Positions 23,338-35,013 of a stretch of DNA of 64,000 bases are shown here, one piece after another. How positions within the stretch are numbered: the first letter of the stretch is position 1; every line of letters starts with the position of its first letter. The stretch is from Mesostigma viride (Eukaryota; Streptophyta; Mesostigmatophyceae; Mesostigmatales; Mesostigmataceae). Below the pieces are notes generated by a model. It did no database searches, was not told the DNA's origin, and saw only the letters and a list, made by a program, of their open reading frames with translations. The stretch lies in NCBI GenBank assembly GCA_009746045.1, contig RPFO01000050.1, positions 4,068,949 through 4,132,948 of the forward strand, read 5' to 3'. Both the position numbers and the translations under genes were made by a program.

Positions 23338-25751
23338 TTTCTTTGACACCCTCATTGACCTGGCGGCTGGTCGCGTTCCTCCCGCTGCGCGCGAGTGGTT
23401 AGCGGGCGCTCGCCTCCTCGCTCTGCTCAAGGGTGTCTTGCCCCCCCCGAGGGCAAGGTGCGCCCGATCGCCTGCGGTGAGGTGCTCCGCAAGCTCGTGG
23501 GCAAAGTGATCTGCCGCCAAAAGGCGCCCGAGCTCCGTGCCTTTTTCTGCCCGCCCCTCGCAGCGGGTGAGACCTCGGTGGCGGCCCAGCTGGGGGTGAC
23601 GACTCCAGGCGGGGCGGATATCCTCATCCATTCGGTGCAGGCCTACCTCGAGGCCCACCCCACCCACGCTGTCGTCAAGGTCGACTGCCACAACGCGTTC
23701 AACAGTCTGTCCCGCGCCAGCATGTTTGCGGCCGTCATGGAGTCCTTCGAGGACTTGTACGCTTGGACAGCCGTGTGCTACGGCCAGCCCGGCCAACTGG
23801 TTCACATCATGGAGGACGGCACTCGCGGCGGCCTGCCGTGTCGCGGTCGGGCACCCAGCAAGGGGACCCCCTGGGACCCCTGTACTTTTCCGCCCCCCTC
23901 CAGGGTTGCCTCCAAGCGGTCCATGCTGCCCACCCGGCGGTCGCTATTCAGGCCTACTTGGATGATATCTACCTTCTGGGCCCTGTGCCGGACACCACCG
24001 CGGCTCTGCTGGCACTGCAGACCGCGGTGGCCGACATCAACCTCCAGTTGACCCTGGCCAAGTGCGCGGTGTACTCGCCCCAAGGTGATTGCTCCGGCTT
24101 TCCGCCCCAGCTCTTGGGCCGGGACGAGCGCCTCCATGGGTTGGATGTCCTCGGCGTTCCGGTTGGCGACCCCGCGTTTGTCATCGATGCTCTGCGGGCC
24201 GCCCTCGAGGCACGCACTGAGGTACTGCCCTTGATTGCGCGCCTTCATGATTCGCAGACCAAGGGTCTGCTTCTGTGGTTTTGCGCTCACCCTCGCGTCG
24301 TTCACTGGCTCCGGGGCGCTCTTCCGGCTCAGGTCCGGCTGGCCGCCGAGGGCCACGACGAACGCATCCAGTCGGCCTTGGCGCAGCTGGTCCCGGGCCC
24401 CGACCTCCCGCCACATGCTATTCGCATTGCCTCCCTGCCTGCACGGATGGGTGGCTGCGGTCTGACTCGTGCCGCCCGGCTGGCCCCAGCAGCATTTTTG
24501 GGCTCCGTCGCTCAGTCGTGGGCGGAAAGCTGCCGGCTCCTGCCCCTTTTGGCAACAGCAGCGCCTGACCTCCTGGACCCCAGCAGCCCTTTGCCCTTCG
24601 TCACCGCCATCCAGGAGGCCTATGCTGAGATCCAGCAGGCCTGTTCTCCCGTCCGTGCCGCTCAGGCGGTACAGCGCCACCTCCCTCGCGGCACTCCCTC
24701 GGTCGCCTCCGTTCAATCTCCCGCCGCATTCCCTGCTCGCGTCATCGATAAACACCAGAAAACCTACGCGGGTATTCTGCACACGGCTGATTGGATTGCT
24801 CTTTTCGCGGACCTCAACGCCCAGGGACGTGCGTGGCTGTTCTCGCTTTCCTTGCGGAGTGTGGGCTCGGCGTACCTTCGTGCTCTTCCCATGGCCCCCC
24901 CATTCGCCTTGGCTCCCAGCCACTACTCGGTGGCGCTCCGGCACCAGCTATTTGCCCCGCAGCCTCTTGTTCCGGCCGGGCGGCCTTGTGGTAGCTGTGG
25001 GCAGCCGCTGGATCCCACGGGGACTCACTACCTTGCCTGCATGGGGGGCCAACAGAATCAGAATTGGTATTTGTATTTGCACACTGTCCTCCTGACGGTG
25101 GTGCTCGCCATGATTCGGTCGGTCTTCCCCCACGCGAACATCCGGTCCGAGGATGCGGATGGCGCTGCCTTCTATTCCCCCAACCACCGGCCTGACATCG
25201 TGGTGCTGGACTTTGAGGGGGGTGGACGGCATCTGCTTATTGACGTTTCGGTGGCGCGGCCCTTGGCTCTTAGCCACGTGGCTGGGGCCTCCCTCACGGC
25301 AGGTTACACGGCGGACCGGGCGGAGCGGGCCAAGCTCCTGGCCTATGGCGACGTCGGGCACCATCGTGTGGTGCCCTTTGTCCTGGAGGAGTTTGGGGCC
25401 ATGGGGCCCCTGACCTCCGCCTTCTTCAAGGAGTGTTGCCGGCTCCGGGAGGACCGGCTGGACCTGGAGGGCCAGCGGGCCCCATGGTCGGCGCGGACCT
25501 GGACGTCATATTGGCGTCAGCGCTTGTCGGTGGCGCTGACTCGGGCCATGGCTGACATCATGCTCCGCCGTACGCGGGCTGATTTTGCGGTGCAGCAGGG
25601 CTATTAGGTTCCTCCCGTTAGGCGTTTCCATTGGTCTTATCGTAGTATAGAGCTTTGACATGGCTCTGTATATAGGTTTATAGCTGGGCGTTTGCTTTGG
25701 TTTGAGTGATTTCACTCTGTTGTAAGTAATTATATTTTTTATATATATGTG
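23338..25751 (+). mobile_element. 5'-truncated RLE retroelement copy C (2,414 bp)
   Basis: Same truncation point and junction as copy B. From about 23840 to the stop at 25607 the frame is open, giving the distal RT motifs, CCHC knuckle and complete RLE domain (HRPDIVVLDFEGG then LLIDVSVARP). The 2-bp insertion at about 23836 and the C8 run at about 23441 separate this from the proximal RT. Near-identity to copy B and the shared breakpoint point to tandem duplication rather than two insertions. Confidence 0.9.
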
Positions 25752-26581
25752 TTTACTCGGTGGCGCTCCGGCACCAGCTATTTGCCCCGCAGCCTCTTGT
25801 TCCGGCCGGGCGGCCTTGTGGTAGCTGTGGGCAGCCGCTGGATCCCACGGGGACTCACTACCTTGCCTGCATGGGGGGCCAACAGAATCAGAATTGGTAT
25901 TTGTATTTGCACACTGTCCTCCTGACAGTGGTGCTCGCCATGATTCGGTCGGTTTTCCCCCACGCGAACATCCGGTCCGAGGATGCGGATGGCGCTGCCT
26001 TCTATTCCCCCAACCACCGGCCTGACATCGTGGTGCTGGACTTTGAGGGGGGTGGCCGGCATCTGCTTATCGACGTTTCGGTGGCGCGGCCCTTGGCTCT
26101 TAGCCACGTGGCTGGGGCCTCCCTCACGGCAGGTTACACGGCGGACCGGGCGGAGCGGGCCAAGCTCCTGGCCTACGGCGACGTCGGGCACCATCGTGTG
26201 GTGCCCTTTGTCCTGGAGGAGTTTGGGGCCATGGGGCCCCTGACCTCCGCCTTCTTCAAGGAGTGTTGCCGGCTCCGGGAGGACCGGCTGGACCTGGAGG
26301 GCCAGCGGGCCCCATGGTCGGCGCGGACCTGGACGTCATATTGGCGTCAGCGCTTGTCGGTGGCGCTGACTCGGGCCATGGCTGACATCATGCTCCGCCG
26401 TACGCGGGCTGATTTTGCGGTGCAGCAGGGCTATTAGGTTCCTCCCGTTAGGAGTTTCCATTGGTCTTATCGTAGTATAGAGATTTGACATGGCTCTGTA
26501 TATAGGTTTATAGCTGGGCGTTTGCTTTGGTTTGAGTGATTTCACTCTGCTGTAAGTAATTATATTATTAATATATATGTG
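25752..26581 (+). mobile_element. 5'-truncated RLE retroelement copy D (830 bp)
   Basis: Begins ACTCGGTGGCGCTCCGG just upstream of the CCHC knuckle and is open to the stop at 26437, so knuckle and RLE domain are intact. It differs from copies B and C by scattered substitutions (for example CTGACAGTGG, TTATCGACG), so it is a separate insertion. It ends ATTAATATATATGTG followed by TTTTCACC, where single-copy sequence starts. Confidence 0.9.
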
Positions 26582-27101
26582 TTTTCACCTTTGCGGAGTG
26601 CCTGATCAGAATATATGTCGACCTTGACTAATCATTTGAATGGTGTTTGATGTACTCAAACGCCTTTGAACATGTTGAATAATTTTCTGACGACAATGTT
26701 GAATAATCAGTTGATTGACATGCATGTTGATTAACTCATCCTTGCACACACACATGCACATGGGTACTACTGAAACATGCTTAGTTGTCTCAATTCACCG
26801 CGTGGAACGTATTATATACAACCTAGCAGCTTCATGGCAAGAAGCCAGGGCCATCAATGCGACAATGCTGTCTATTCATGACTCCCATGATGCCCCTACC
26901 CAGGCACTCTGCAGATACAGATTATTTGTCCCCATAGCATGTAACTTGTCTAGTCCCCCTGGTCTGGAACCAAAGAATATTTAAAATACAAGGACTATTC
27001 AACTAAGGAGGATCCATGCCTTGAACATAGACAGAAAAGCACCAGCTGGTACTGGCTCGTAGATCACCGAGCCTGTGTGTTCCCGTTCTTGCCTCACATC
27101 A
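26582..27101. other. No gene recognised
   Basis: Spacer between the retroelement array and the BRO1-domain gene; includes the 3' flank of that gene. No convincing poly(A) signal picked out. Confidence 0.4.
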
Positions 27102-30100
27102 CTACAAGAAAAGGTTCTGCTGGAGCACCGGGAATGTGACGTTGGACAGAAACGCAGTCGACGCGACCACGACCTTGGCCTCAGGCAGTGGCGGCGCCTC
27201 CTGCTCCTTCTGGTAGAAGATCATCCCATTCTCCTTCTCGCACTTTTCGTATATGCCCGTGACATGCGTGGTGGCTGAACCCCACACCTGCTTCCACTCA
27301 GGGTCGCCCTCTGAAGGATGGGTCACAACGTCGCAGCCATCATAAACAATTGTGGTCAACGATGTGGCACTGTGTGACAATCAAACGGAATCCAACCATG
27401 TGGCACTGCGCTCCGGTGCATAAATCATTGGCCGCATGAACCACTCGCTTGCCCAAAGCACGCAACCCCCTCCTTACTGAGAGGCGAGGACGATCCTGAC
27501 TCAGATATGCCGCGTTCCTGGCCAGTAATTACCAACTACGGAGATTTGCGTCAGACAAAGCAAAGCACTGACCACTACTCAACAGCATGGTGTGATATAC
27601 AGCACGAGGCTCCATGTTTCGAAGGTTGACGTGGAATGGGAATGCATGGGCCGCGTCAGCAAAGAAAACCTGTAACAAGTGAGTCAAATTGGTAACATGG
27701 TCACACAGCACACAACCCACCATCCAAGTAATCAATCTCAGATTCCATACACCTGAGTACTCCGCCGTAAAATCCCAGAACCAATGAGCATCACCACCCA
27801 TCACCACCCGTCACCACCCGTCACCATACCTGCATAGTCGGCTGCCCCTTGAAGCTTCGTCAGCGCCTTGCGCAGGCACCCCAGCGCAATGCCATGCTGG
27901 TCCCTGGCCATCTCATCCTGCCCCATGCAGGTGAGCGCTTGCGCGTAGTAGAGCATCGTGCCCAGGTGCAGGAAGTGCTGTGGGGGCACGAGCCGTGCAG
28001 GTGGCGGGTGTTTTTGTGTGTGTGCGGGCACAATGCACGTCAGCGCGCGTATAATAGAGATGGTGCGGGAGAAAGGTTGCTGTGTACGAGAGAACGGTGC
28101 AGGAGAAAGGTTGCTGTGTGCGAGAGAATGGTGCAGGAAGTACTGCGGGGGCGAAAACCGTGCAGGCAGAATCGGACAGATGTGTTTGTGAGTGCAAAGC
28201 TTGTAGCGGGCGCAAGCAGGTGAGAAGCGCGTGGGGAGAAGAGCATTGTGCAGGAAGAGCTGCGGGGCCCGGCACACGCAGTGCAGCGGACAGTTTGCAG
28301 TAGACAATGCGCAGGGAGGGGCAGTGTTGCGGTGGGCAGATCAAGGGTTGAAAAGGCCGGCTCATTTAGATAACACTGTGGATATGCTGCGATGGCGCAT
28401 GCACGAGCAACCAGTTTGCGGTGGCCGGGCCGTGGTACGTACGCCAGCTCGGCGGTCGATATAAATATATAATATATTGTATCACGAGCTCAGCTGTCGA
28501 TATTGAGTACTAGTCAATACGATTTGAGTACTAATCAATTGGACTTGAGCACTAATCAATAAGAATTGAGTACTAATCAACACGACTTGAGTACTAATCA
28601 ATACCTTCCGCCTCGGTGCCACTTGCTCAACATCGCAGGCATCGCTGGCGCCATGTCGTGGAACTGACATTTAAGACCACACAAGCATTTCATTACTGGT
28701 TCGTCATAGCACCAGTATTAATTAATTATCACGTGTACTGCGTTAAGTTCAATGAGGAGGGAGGGTGCCCTAGCTTCTCTCACTGCCTCAAGTGGGCAGG
28801 CCACAGACTCAGCTAGCACCAGCAGACTACCCAGTATCATACCCAATCTTTCACTACAGACTACCCAGTATCACACCAAATCTTTCACTACCAGTACACT
28901 AGTTCACTTCTATGAAAACAAACTGCACCTTGAGCCGGGGCGCCACGTCGTTGAACTGCCCCGTGTTATCCCGCAACGTCGTGGCCGCCTTGTCAAAGAG
29001 CGACACGACGCCCGACAGCAGCTTTGCCAGCAGCGAGGGGCTGCTGCCTTTTTCCTCGGCACGCCGCGCCGCCATCACCTGCAGGTGTGCAGGTGACATT
29101 ACTATGCATATGGCATGAGGATGTGCATGACAATAGGATGTATGTGAGGGTAGGATGTATAGTAGGATGACGTTACGGTATATGTAGATGGCATTAGGAT
29201 GCATATGCCACTAGGGCATGCCGGTCAGCACAAGGGCAGAGCCACAAGGTCAGGCAGAGATCACGATAGAAAATGCAGCCAGTACAGAAGCAGAGCCACG
29301 AACACATCCATGGGAACCTTACTTAGCGAAATACCTTAAAGAACTACATAGCAACCATTTGAGTTGGAATACAGAAACAGCGAGGGAAGAAAACTGGGAA
29401 GCAAAGGGTGAAAATTATTCAGCAAAAGGGCGAAAAGCATTGAGCAAACCCAGTGAGCATATGGCCCTTCATATTCCATCATCCCTTTACGGCAACCAAC
29501 CATGCGGCATATCAAACAGTCAACCAGCGCAGTAAACAATGAGGCAACCAGCGCGGCATATCAACGAGACAACCAGCGAAGCATGAACTTGCCTGTGCCT
29601 GCGCTAGAGCGACACACTTGAGCACCTCCGCCATAGCTAGGACGACCTCAGGGCACCTGCATGCGACAGGTGGCCGCAGGCCAGCAAGATAGGCAACAGG
29701 AAGGCGGAATGACCGTAGGCCAGGCAGTACGTTCGTGGCAGGTTCCTAGGGGCAAACTCATTAGGGGTAAACGAGCAGGAAAAAAAACCAAAAAAAAAAA
29801 AGAGAGACATGTGAACCGCTTGTTTCATACTTGTAACGAGCGATGGCCTAACGGCACGGTACTGTTAGAGAGATAACAGCGCAATGAGGCATAAGGCATC
29901 CAAAGCCCGATAGTAGCACGAGAACTACTACCCTAGCTGCTACCCTTGCACAACATAGCTCTGACACTCGTACGAAAGCACACCAACCGCACTAGTCCTA
30001 TAACAGGAACTACAAACACGGCAAGCAGGGAAAAAGAGCACCCAGGACAAAGAAGAACAGGCATACCTGTCTGGGGGGAGGATGGGCTGCAGCTGAGGCA

Positions 30101-32138
30101 GGGGCGACGCCATCAAGGCATCGTACGCGCCCGCCGCCTTTTTGAATAAAGAGGCGGCCGCCATACAGTCCGCGCAGCCCTCTGTCGCACGGACGCAAGC
30201 ATGAGGGCGCGGCGCCACAGGGGAAACCGTCCACGCAACGAGCAGGGGGCAGCATGAGGGCGCGGCGCCACAGGGGGAGCCATCCAAGCATGCAACATTA
30301 TCGCAAGCAAACCCCCTAAGGCCGTAGAGGAAGCCGTAGAAGAGAAGGGGGCAGGGGGCGTCAGGAATGGACTAAGCAGAGCCGCCCTCTGTGACACAGA
30401 AGCCCGCATAATGGCGCAAGACCCATCCAAGCAGGGGAGCAGGAGCGCTGACTCCATGAGCCCGTTTTCTTCTACCAGCACCGTACCGGCCATTGAAAAT
30501 GTTCCCTTGAAACTTACATTGCAGGTTCTGTACCTGAGAAAAAAGGTAACCGCCTGCTCCATGATCGTGCCCGAACAGTACTAGACACGTCTACTGTCAG
30601 CACTAGAGATGTATATTGCCATATTTGACGACTGCGTTTCAAACGACTGCTTTAACCGTTTCAAACGAATGTTTTTATCATTTCAAACTTAAGTTTACAT
30701 GGGTCCAAAAGATAGTGCACCTTCAAGAGCCGCGGCGGTCCGCTCCATCGGCGTGCCCGCATCGCGCTGGAGACATAGTAGTTATTCATTTTAGTTTTTT
30801 TTTTTTCCTTTTATTTTGAGTAGTAGTACTTCGTGCAGGGGGAGCTCCCCTTCACAAAGCCTACATCATGCAGGTATAATCGTGCCCGTACCTTTCAACG
30901 CCACAGCCGCCTGCTCCATGAGTGCGCCCGCGTACAGCTGCATGGCCATGGCCTGCTCAAAGGGCAGGGACCCTGGCATCGAAAAGTAGCGGGGGCGCGC
31001 GCCACAGAGCACGCTGCGCCAGCTCACATCCGTTCGAGGCTCCACGCTTATGCTGGCGGACGCCCCCTCGGTGCGCGCCACCAGGTTTGCCAGCAGCTGG
31101 GGGGAGGAGGGGGGGGGCGGGGAGAGGAGCCCAGGGAGACAGCGTTGGTTTCAAAAGCGGGAGGGAGGGGGGGAAGTGAGGGTGCAACCGAACCACAGCC
31201 ATGCTCAGAAAAGGGTGCGACTGTACCACAGCCATGCTAAGAAGTGTGTAAAGAAGTGCACGACAGCAATGCATCCATGTTTAAGGAACGTTACAACCGC
31301 ACCATTGGGTTGCAAAAGGGCAGCACCACCGCAAGGCTTCTACTAGGGTACCGCAGCACCGCTGCGACATGTCAAGGTGTAGGAACATGACGATGACGCC
31401 TTGTCTCTGTCCCTTTTTCATTCTGACAGTCACCAAGCACAAGCGCCTGCAGGGCGCCCGACCTATGAGCTGTGCATGGCGGGAAAGCCAGGGACAATCG
31501 CATGGCCTGTGGACCTGGTCAGGGCAAGCAACCAATGTCCAGCAAATATCAAATCAAACCAACTACCATGTTACCTCTCGCAATCATAAGCCAGTTAGGA
31601 TAAACGCAGCGCAATGGTTTCCACACCAGGAGACGGTGCAACCCCGGGACTAGAGCAGCTTGCGGTTATGTTGTAAGGCCGCGTCGCCAGCATTATTCCA
31701 AGATGTCCACTAACACGGAACATCACACCCACCATGGCAGTGCACTCGGTTCCTGCCACCATGCCACCCGGACCAGCCGCGCCCTCCTGAGCTTACCGCC
31801 AGGTATCTCTCCAGGTGCTGCACCAGGGTGGCCCACGCAGCCTCCCTCGACCCCTTGGCTGGGGACGAGGTGCCCGACCCGGTGCCGGATGGCGGTGGCG
31901 AGCGCTGCAGTGACAGCGGGGAGAAGCTGCTGCTCTTGCTGCCCTCGGGGCTGTCGTCGCCGACACGCCGGCGCCACGCTGACAGGTCGCGCAGGTTCTC
32001 CAGCGTCAGCGCGCCGCCGCCCTGCTCGTCAGCGCCCGGCTTGACGCTGACGACCTTCTCGAAGACGAGCTCGGACTTGGGGCGGAGCGACGACAGGTCG
32101 CGTAGCGTCAGCAGCGGCGTGGGGGCCGGAGCCGCCAT
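27102..32138 (-). CDS. BRO1-domain protein, nine-exon host gene
   Basis: Exons (minus, 5' to 3'): 32138-31797, 31096-30892, 30181-30067, 29656-29593, 29078 to 28929 or 28908, 27977-27830, 27752-27721 (weak), 27669-27573, 27310-27102. Phases agree throughout. Exon 4 ends in a GC donor (CACAG|GCAAGT). The product is about 400 aa, the length of plant BRO1-like proteins. BRO1-type signatures: SLFKKAAGAYDAL, LAQAQ at the exon 4/5 junction, SLLAKLLSGVVSLFDKA, YYAQALTCMGQDEMARDQHG, and near the C-terminus EKENGMIFYQKEQEAPPLPE. BRO1 domains form boomerang-shaped helical repeats that bind ESCRT-III subunits, so a role in endosomal sorting is likely by family. The N-terminal ~110 residues are serine/proline-rich and probably disordered. 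An in-frame ATG at 32219 is an alternative start. Confidence 0.8.
28504..28602. repeat. Short minisatellite in BRO1-gene intron
   Basis: About five imperfect units of roughly 22 bp around TTGAGTACTAATCAATA. It lies in the intron between exons 5 and 6. Confidence 0.8.
28751..28808 (-). mobile_element. LINE 3'-end remnant in BRO1-gene intron
   Basis: GAGGAGGGAGGGTGCCCTAG and the following bases match the 3' end of the ORF1 element at about 43467-43526, same strand. Too short to classify beyond that match. Confidence 0.5.
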
Positions 32139-32393
32139 GGGGTGTTTGTGTGTCGGGGGGGAGACCCCCCTTGACGAATGGGCTTGAGAGACCCCTGACA
32201 GATAGCAGAGGGGCGGCAACTGGGAGGCCCTGTTTACGTCACCCTTCTATCACAGATCTATCAATCAATGTCACTAAAAGCGGTAAAACTGCATGTCAAC
32301 TCGCTCCTTGGCCGCCTTGAAGCCAAACCAAGCAAGTCGCACCAAGCACTAAATTGCGCACAAGCTCTAGCAGCTACTTCTGCACGCCTGCCC

Positions 32394-32436
32394 CCCAACG
32401 GGCTTTATCTTTTTATTAAAAGATAAATGCGTTGGG
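32394..32436. terminator. Long hairpin just downstream of the 73-aa gene
   Basis: CCCAACG, 3 bp, then TTTATCTTTT, a 4-base loop, AAAAGATAAA, 2 bp, CGTTGGG: a near-perfect stem of 17 bp starting 2 bp past the stop codon of the minus-strand gene. The loop side also contains an AATAAA word on the minus strand. It may form the mRNA 3' end or be a small inverted-repeat element; the function is inferred. Confidence 0.5.
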
Positions 32437-32437
32437 C

Positions 32438-32998
32438 TCAGGACTTGGAAGAGCTGCCTGCTGCATCGTCCTTCAGCTCCTCGCTCTTGCCAGGGCTGCC
32501 GTCGTTCACTCCCATTAAGCGCAGTTCTCGGTCAACCATCTCGGCATAGTCTCGCGAAATTTTTTCTTTCCGGGCTTCCTGACCATGCGACAATGTTGGG
32601 AAAACGCCAGCTCGTATAAGCCAACGTCAGCCTTCCAAACTCACGAAAACTAATGGGGCCGCCTGGCATTGAACTTTAGTATTGGCTGCATAAGGCAGTG
32701 CTAGCGAAAGACAGCGAGTATTGCCGACAAACAAGGGTCAGTGCCCCAACACGTAACCAAAGCTCGATGCGAACGATTACAGCAAGGCTTGCCAAAGCGC
32801 CAGAAATCTGCTTTAGCACAATTCGGACTATTGGCGCTGCAAAACACTACCGTTACCAGCTGCACTGAAATACCGCTCAGATTCAAGTCATAAAAACACC
32901 AGAAGCTGGTTACTCACCAGTAATCGGTCCTGCACGTAGAACCCAAGCACAGCTCCGGCCAACGTCCCCAAAGTTATCGCGGTGCCTTTGCTCACCAT
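32438..32998 (-). CDS. Small single-pass membrane protein, 73 aa, two exons
   Basis: Exon 1 is 32998-32918 (27 codons from ATG, ending at CTG|GTGAGT); exon 2 is 32578-32438 (after a GGTCAG acceptor, to TGA). Both junctions are phase 0. The protein starts MVSKGTAITLGTLAGAVLGF, a short hydrophobic helix (about residues 7-22). A basic/acidic helix follows (LLEARKEKISRDYAEMVDRE) and then an acidic, serine-rich tail ending SSSKS. This is the layout of small organelle-anchored or assembly-factor proteins, but I recognise no family. It lies 300 bp upstream of the BRO1 gene on the same strand. Confidence 0.6.
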
Positions 32999-33386
32999 CG
33001 TTGCATGTCAACGTTTATGTACTACCCATCAAAATATGTGGGTGGCATTTTATGACAGAATTGCTATTACAAGGGCTGCAAACTTCCTGCTATGTACTTC
33101 GTCGCTGAGGTCGTGCCCGTGTCATCGAGAGAACGCCCGCCGAGCTGAGCTGTCACCTTCTTTTTAGCGCGCAGGGCCAATGCCCAATGGCCTCCCGTTT
33201 CCCAACGTACCGTCGACCGCTGCTGCCGTATGTCACAGCCTTGGGAAAGCGTCGCGCCATGTTGCAAAGTATGCAGCGCGACGCCGTCCCCTCGAGACCG
33301 TGCATGCCTTCTTCTGGCAGCGCCCCCCCGCTCTGGCGCTCGTCAACACCCGACGGCAATGGGCACCCTCAGAAACGACAGTACTT
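32999..33386. other. Upstream region of the 73-aa gene; possible divergent first exon
   Basis: A plus-strand ATG at 33187 opens MASRFPTYRRPLLPYVTALG, an arginine-rich start of the kind seen in organelle-targeted proteins. It runs into the piggyBac-like segment at 33387 and has no recognisable continuation. It could be the broken start of a gene transcribed divergently from the 73-aa gene. Confidence 0.3.
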
Positions 33387-34846
33387 ACAACGTGCATTCC
33401 GGAAAACGACGACCTGGCCATGGCGGCATGCGCCCACGCATGGCATTTACGTTTGCGTTCGAATTTTCTGACCAAACTCAGGAAATTGATTTTATACGTC
33501 CTAAAGATGATCCAGGCCAATTTTTGGTTCGCGGGAATGCCATTTGATAGGTGTCGGCGGCGTTCTCGCTGGAAAAAACTGCGATCAGGCCGGACGATAG
33601 AAACGTTGACAGCAATACCTTTCCGGCGTATTTTAAAGGATATATTGGTTTCTTTGTAATTTTTATGATAAATGGTAGTCGTAAACGTGCAAGGGTGGCC
33701 AGAAATCGCCGAATCCAGCGACCATGCTGCACAACTTTGGTGTGCCGAAATGCGCCATTTTGCCGCCACCGCCTGGGCCAAGGTAACGCCATCCATGCCA
33801 GGTAAAGCTGGGTTATCGTTTTCTTTTCGATGTATGACGTTTATGTATACGTTCTAGCTTGTGTAGCACATTCTTTTTGCATTATTCATGCTCTTTCTTG
33901 ACCCTGGCCTGGCCCCTTTCTAAAACACCCTTCTTAGATGCTTCCCTCAGTCAGTTGACCTGCCACAGGGTGATGGTGATAAGTTTTAGAGGCTGTATGG
34001 GTTTGAATACCTCCATACATGTTTGTTATACATTTCCCACACACATATTGCATGAGTGTGAGGCAGTTGGCTGGTCTCTGTGGCATCATCAAGCATGTAA
34101 CCGGTGAGTAGTAGCTTCCCATTGTCAGCATGTGCCACCAGGTGTGCTGGCCATCACCTGGCAAGCTATAGCAGCTTAGGCATAGTTTATCCTTGCTAGG
34201 GCAAGCTGAAATAGGCTTAAAATCACTAGTTTGTTGGTGGCTGCCTCCTAGAATGCATGCCTTGCGTAGGGTATCCGTACCACGTTACCTACGTGCATGG
34301 ACAAGGTGGCACCTACACATAGGTGCCATGTAAGGGCAGTGTGATGATGCAGTTATGTTTCCCCATCATTGCGGAAGGGAAATGTGTTGTGTGGCATGGT
34401 TGGGGGCCATATTAGTAGGTATTAGTAGGCAGTATGCCCACTCCTACCCCCTTGGTTGCTTTTTACCAACGGTACCCCTACGGGCTGTACTGGGTGTAAC
34501 TGCTGGTATACCCAACCAAATGATGACCCCAATGGCTCAAACTGTTCAGCAACTAATTGTTTATCATCCCTGAAGTGGTAGGTGCCTAGCTCTTACAACA
34601 TAATTCAAAGTGCACATTCTACCAAAAATGAAAACGCTCGTCTTGACCCCCCTGACTTTGACGGCAGTTATACATGACCTACCCTGCATCTATGTAAGGT
34701 TGTGATACACCAACCCGAAGGGCAACTCATGGACATGCTTGGCCCCCAAGGACAGCCATTGGATATGGGTGGGTTGGATGGCATCTGGTTTGCAAAATTG
34801 TGAAGATCCAGCCGATTTATCGGCAGGATCTCAGACCATTTAGGGG
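33387..34846. mobile_element. Non-autonomous piggyBac-type element, left end missing
   Basis: These 1,460 bp match 47561-49020 end to end with scattered substitutions. The right terminus is CCATTTAGGGG followed by TTAA (34847-34850), identical to the complete copy. The first 239 bp of the complete copy, including the left terminal repeat, are absent. No transposase is encoded. Confidence 0.8.
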
Positions 34847-34850
34847 TTAA

Positions 34851-35013
34851 ATATACGGTCCCAGCGTCCTCCATTTAGGCGTTTTCGCAGGCATCAGGAC
34901 AGCCATCTCGGCACATGTGTGGTTTACAAGAGGCCGGTGTTCAGCACAACCAAACCGGTCGGTCTACATCCACGAGCGTGTGACAGGCCAACACAACATG
35001 CGCGACGCGCCAG
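34851..35013. other. Short spacer
   Basis: A second CCATTTAGGCG-like word lies at about 34872. Nothing else seen. Confidence 0.4.

Noticed and set aside
21391-24944. Minus-strand frames of 380-445 codons in the retroelement array
   Set aside because: Antisense of RT/RLE coding sequence in copies B and C.
30510-30545. Plus-strand exon between TTGCAG and AAAAGGTAA
   Set aside because: Good-looking splice words, but it lies antisense inside a BRO1-gene intron and encodes nothing recognisable.
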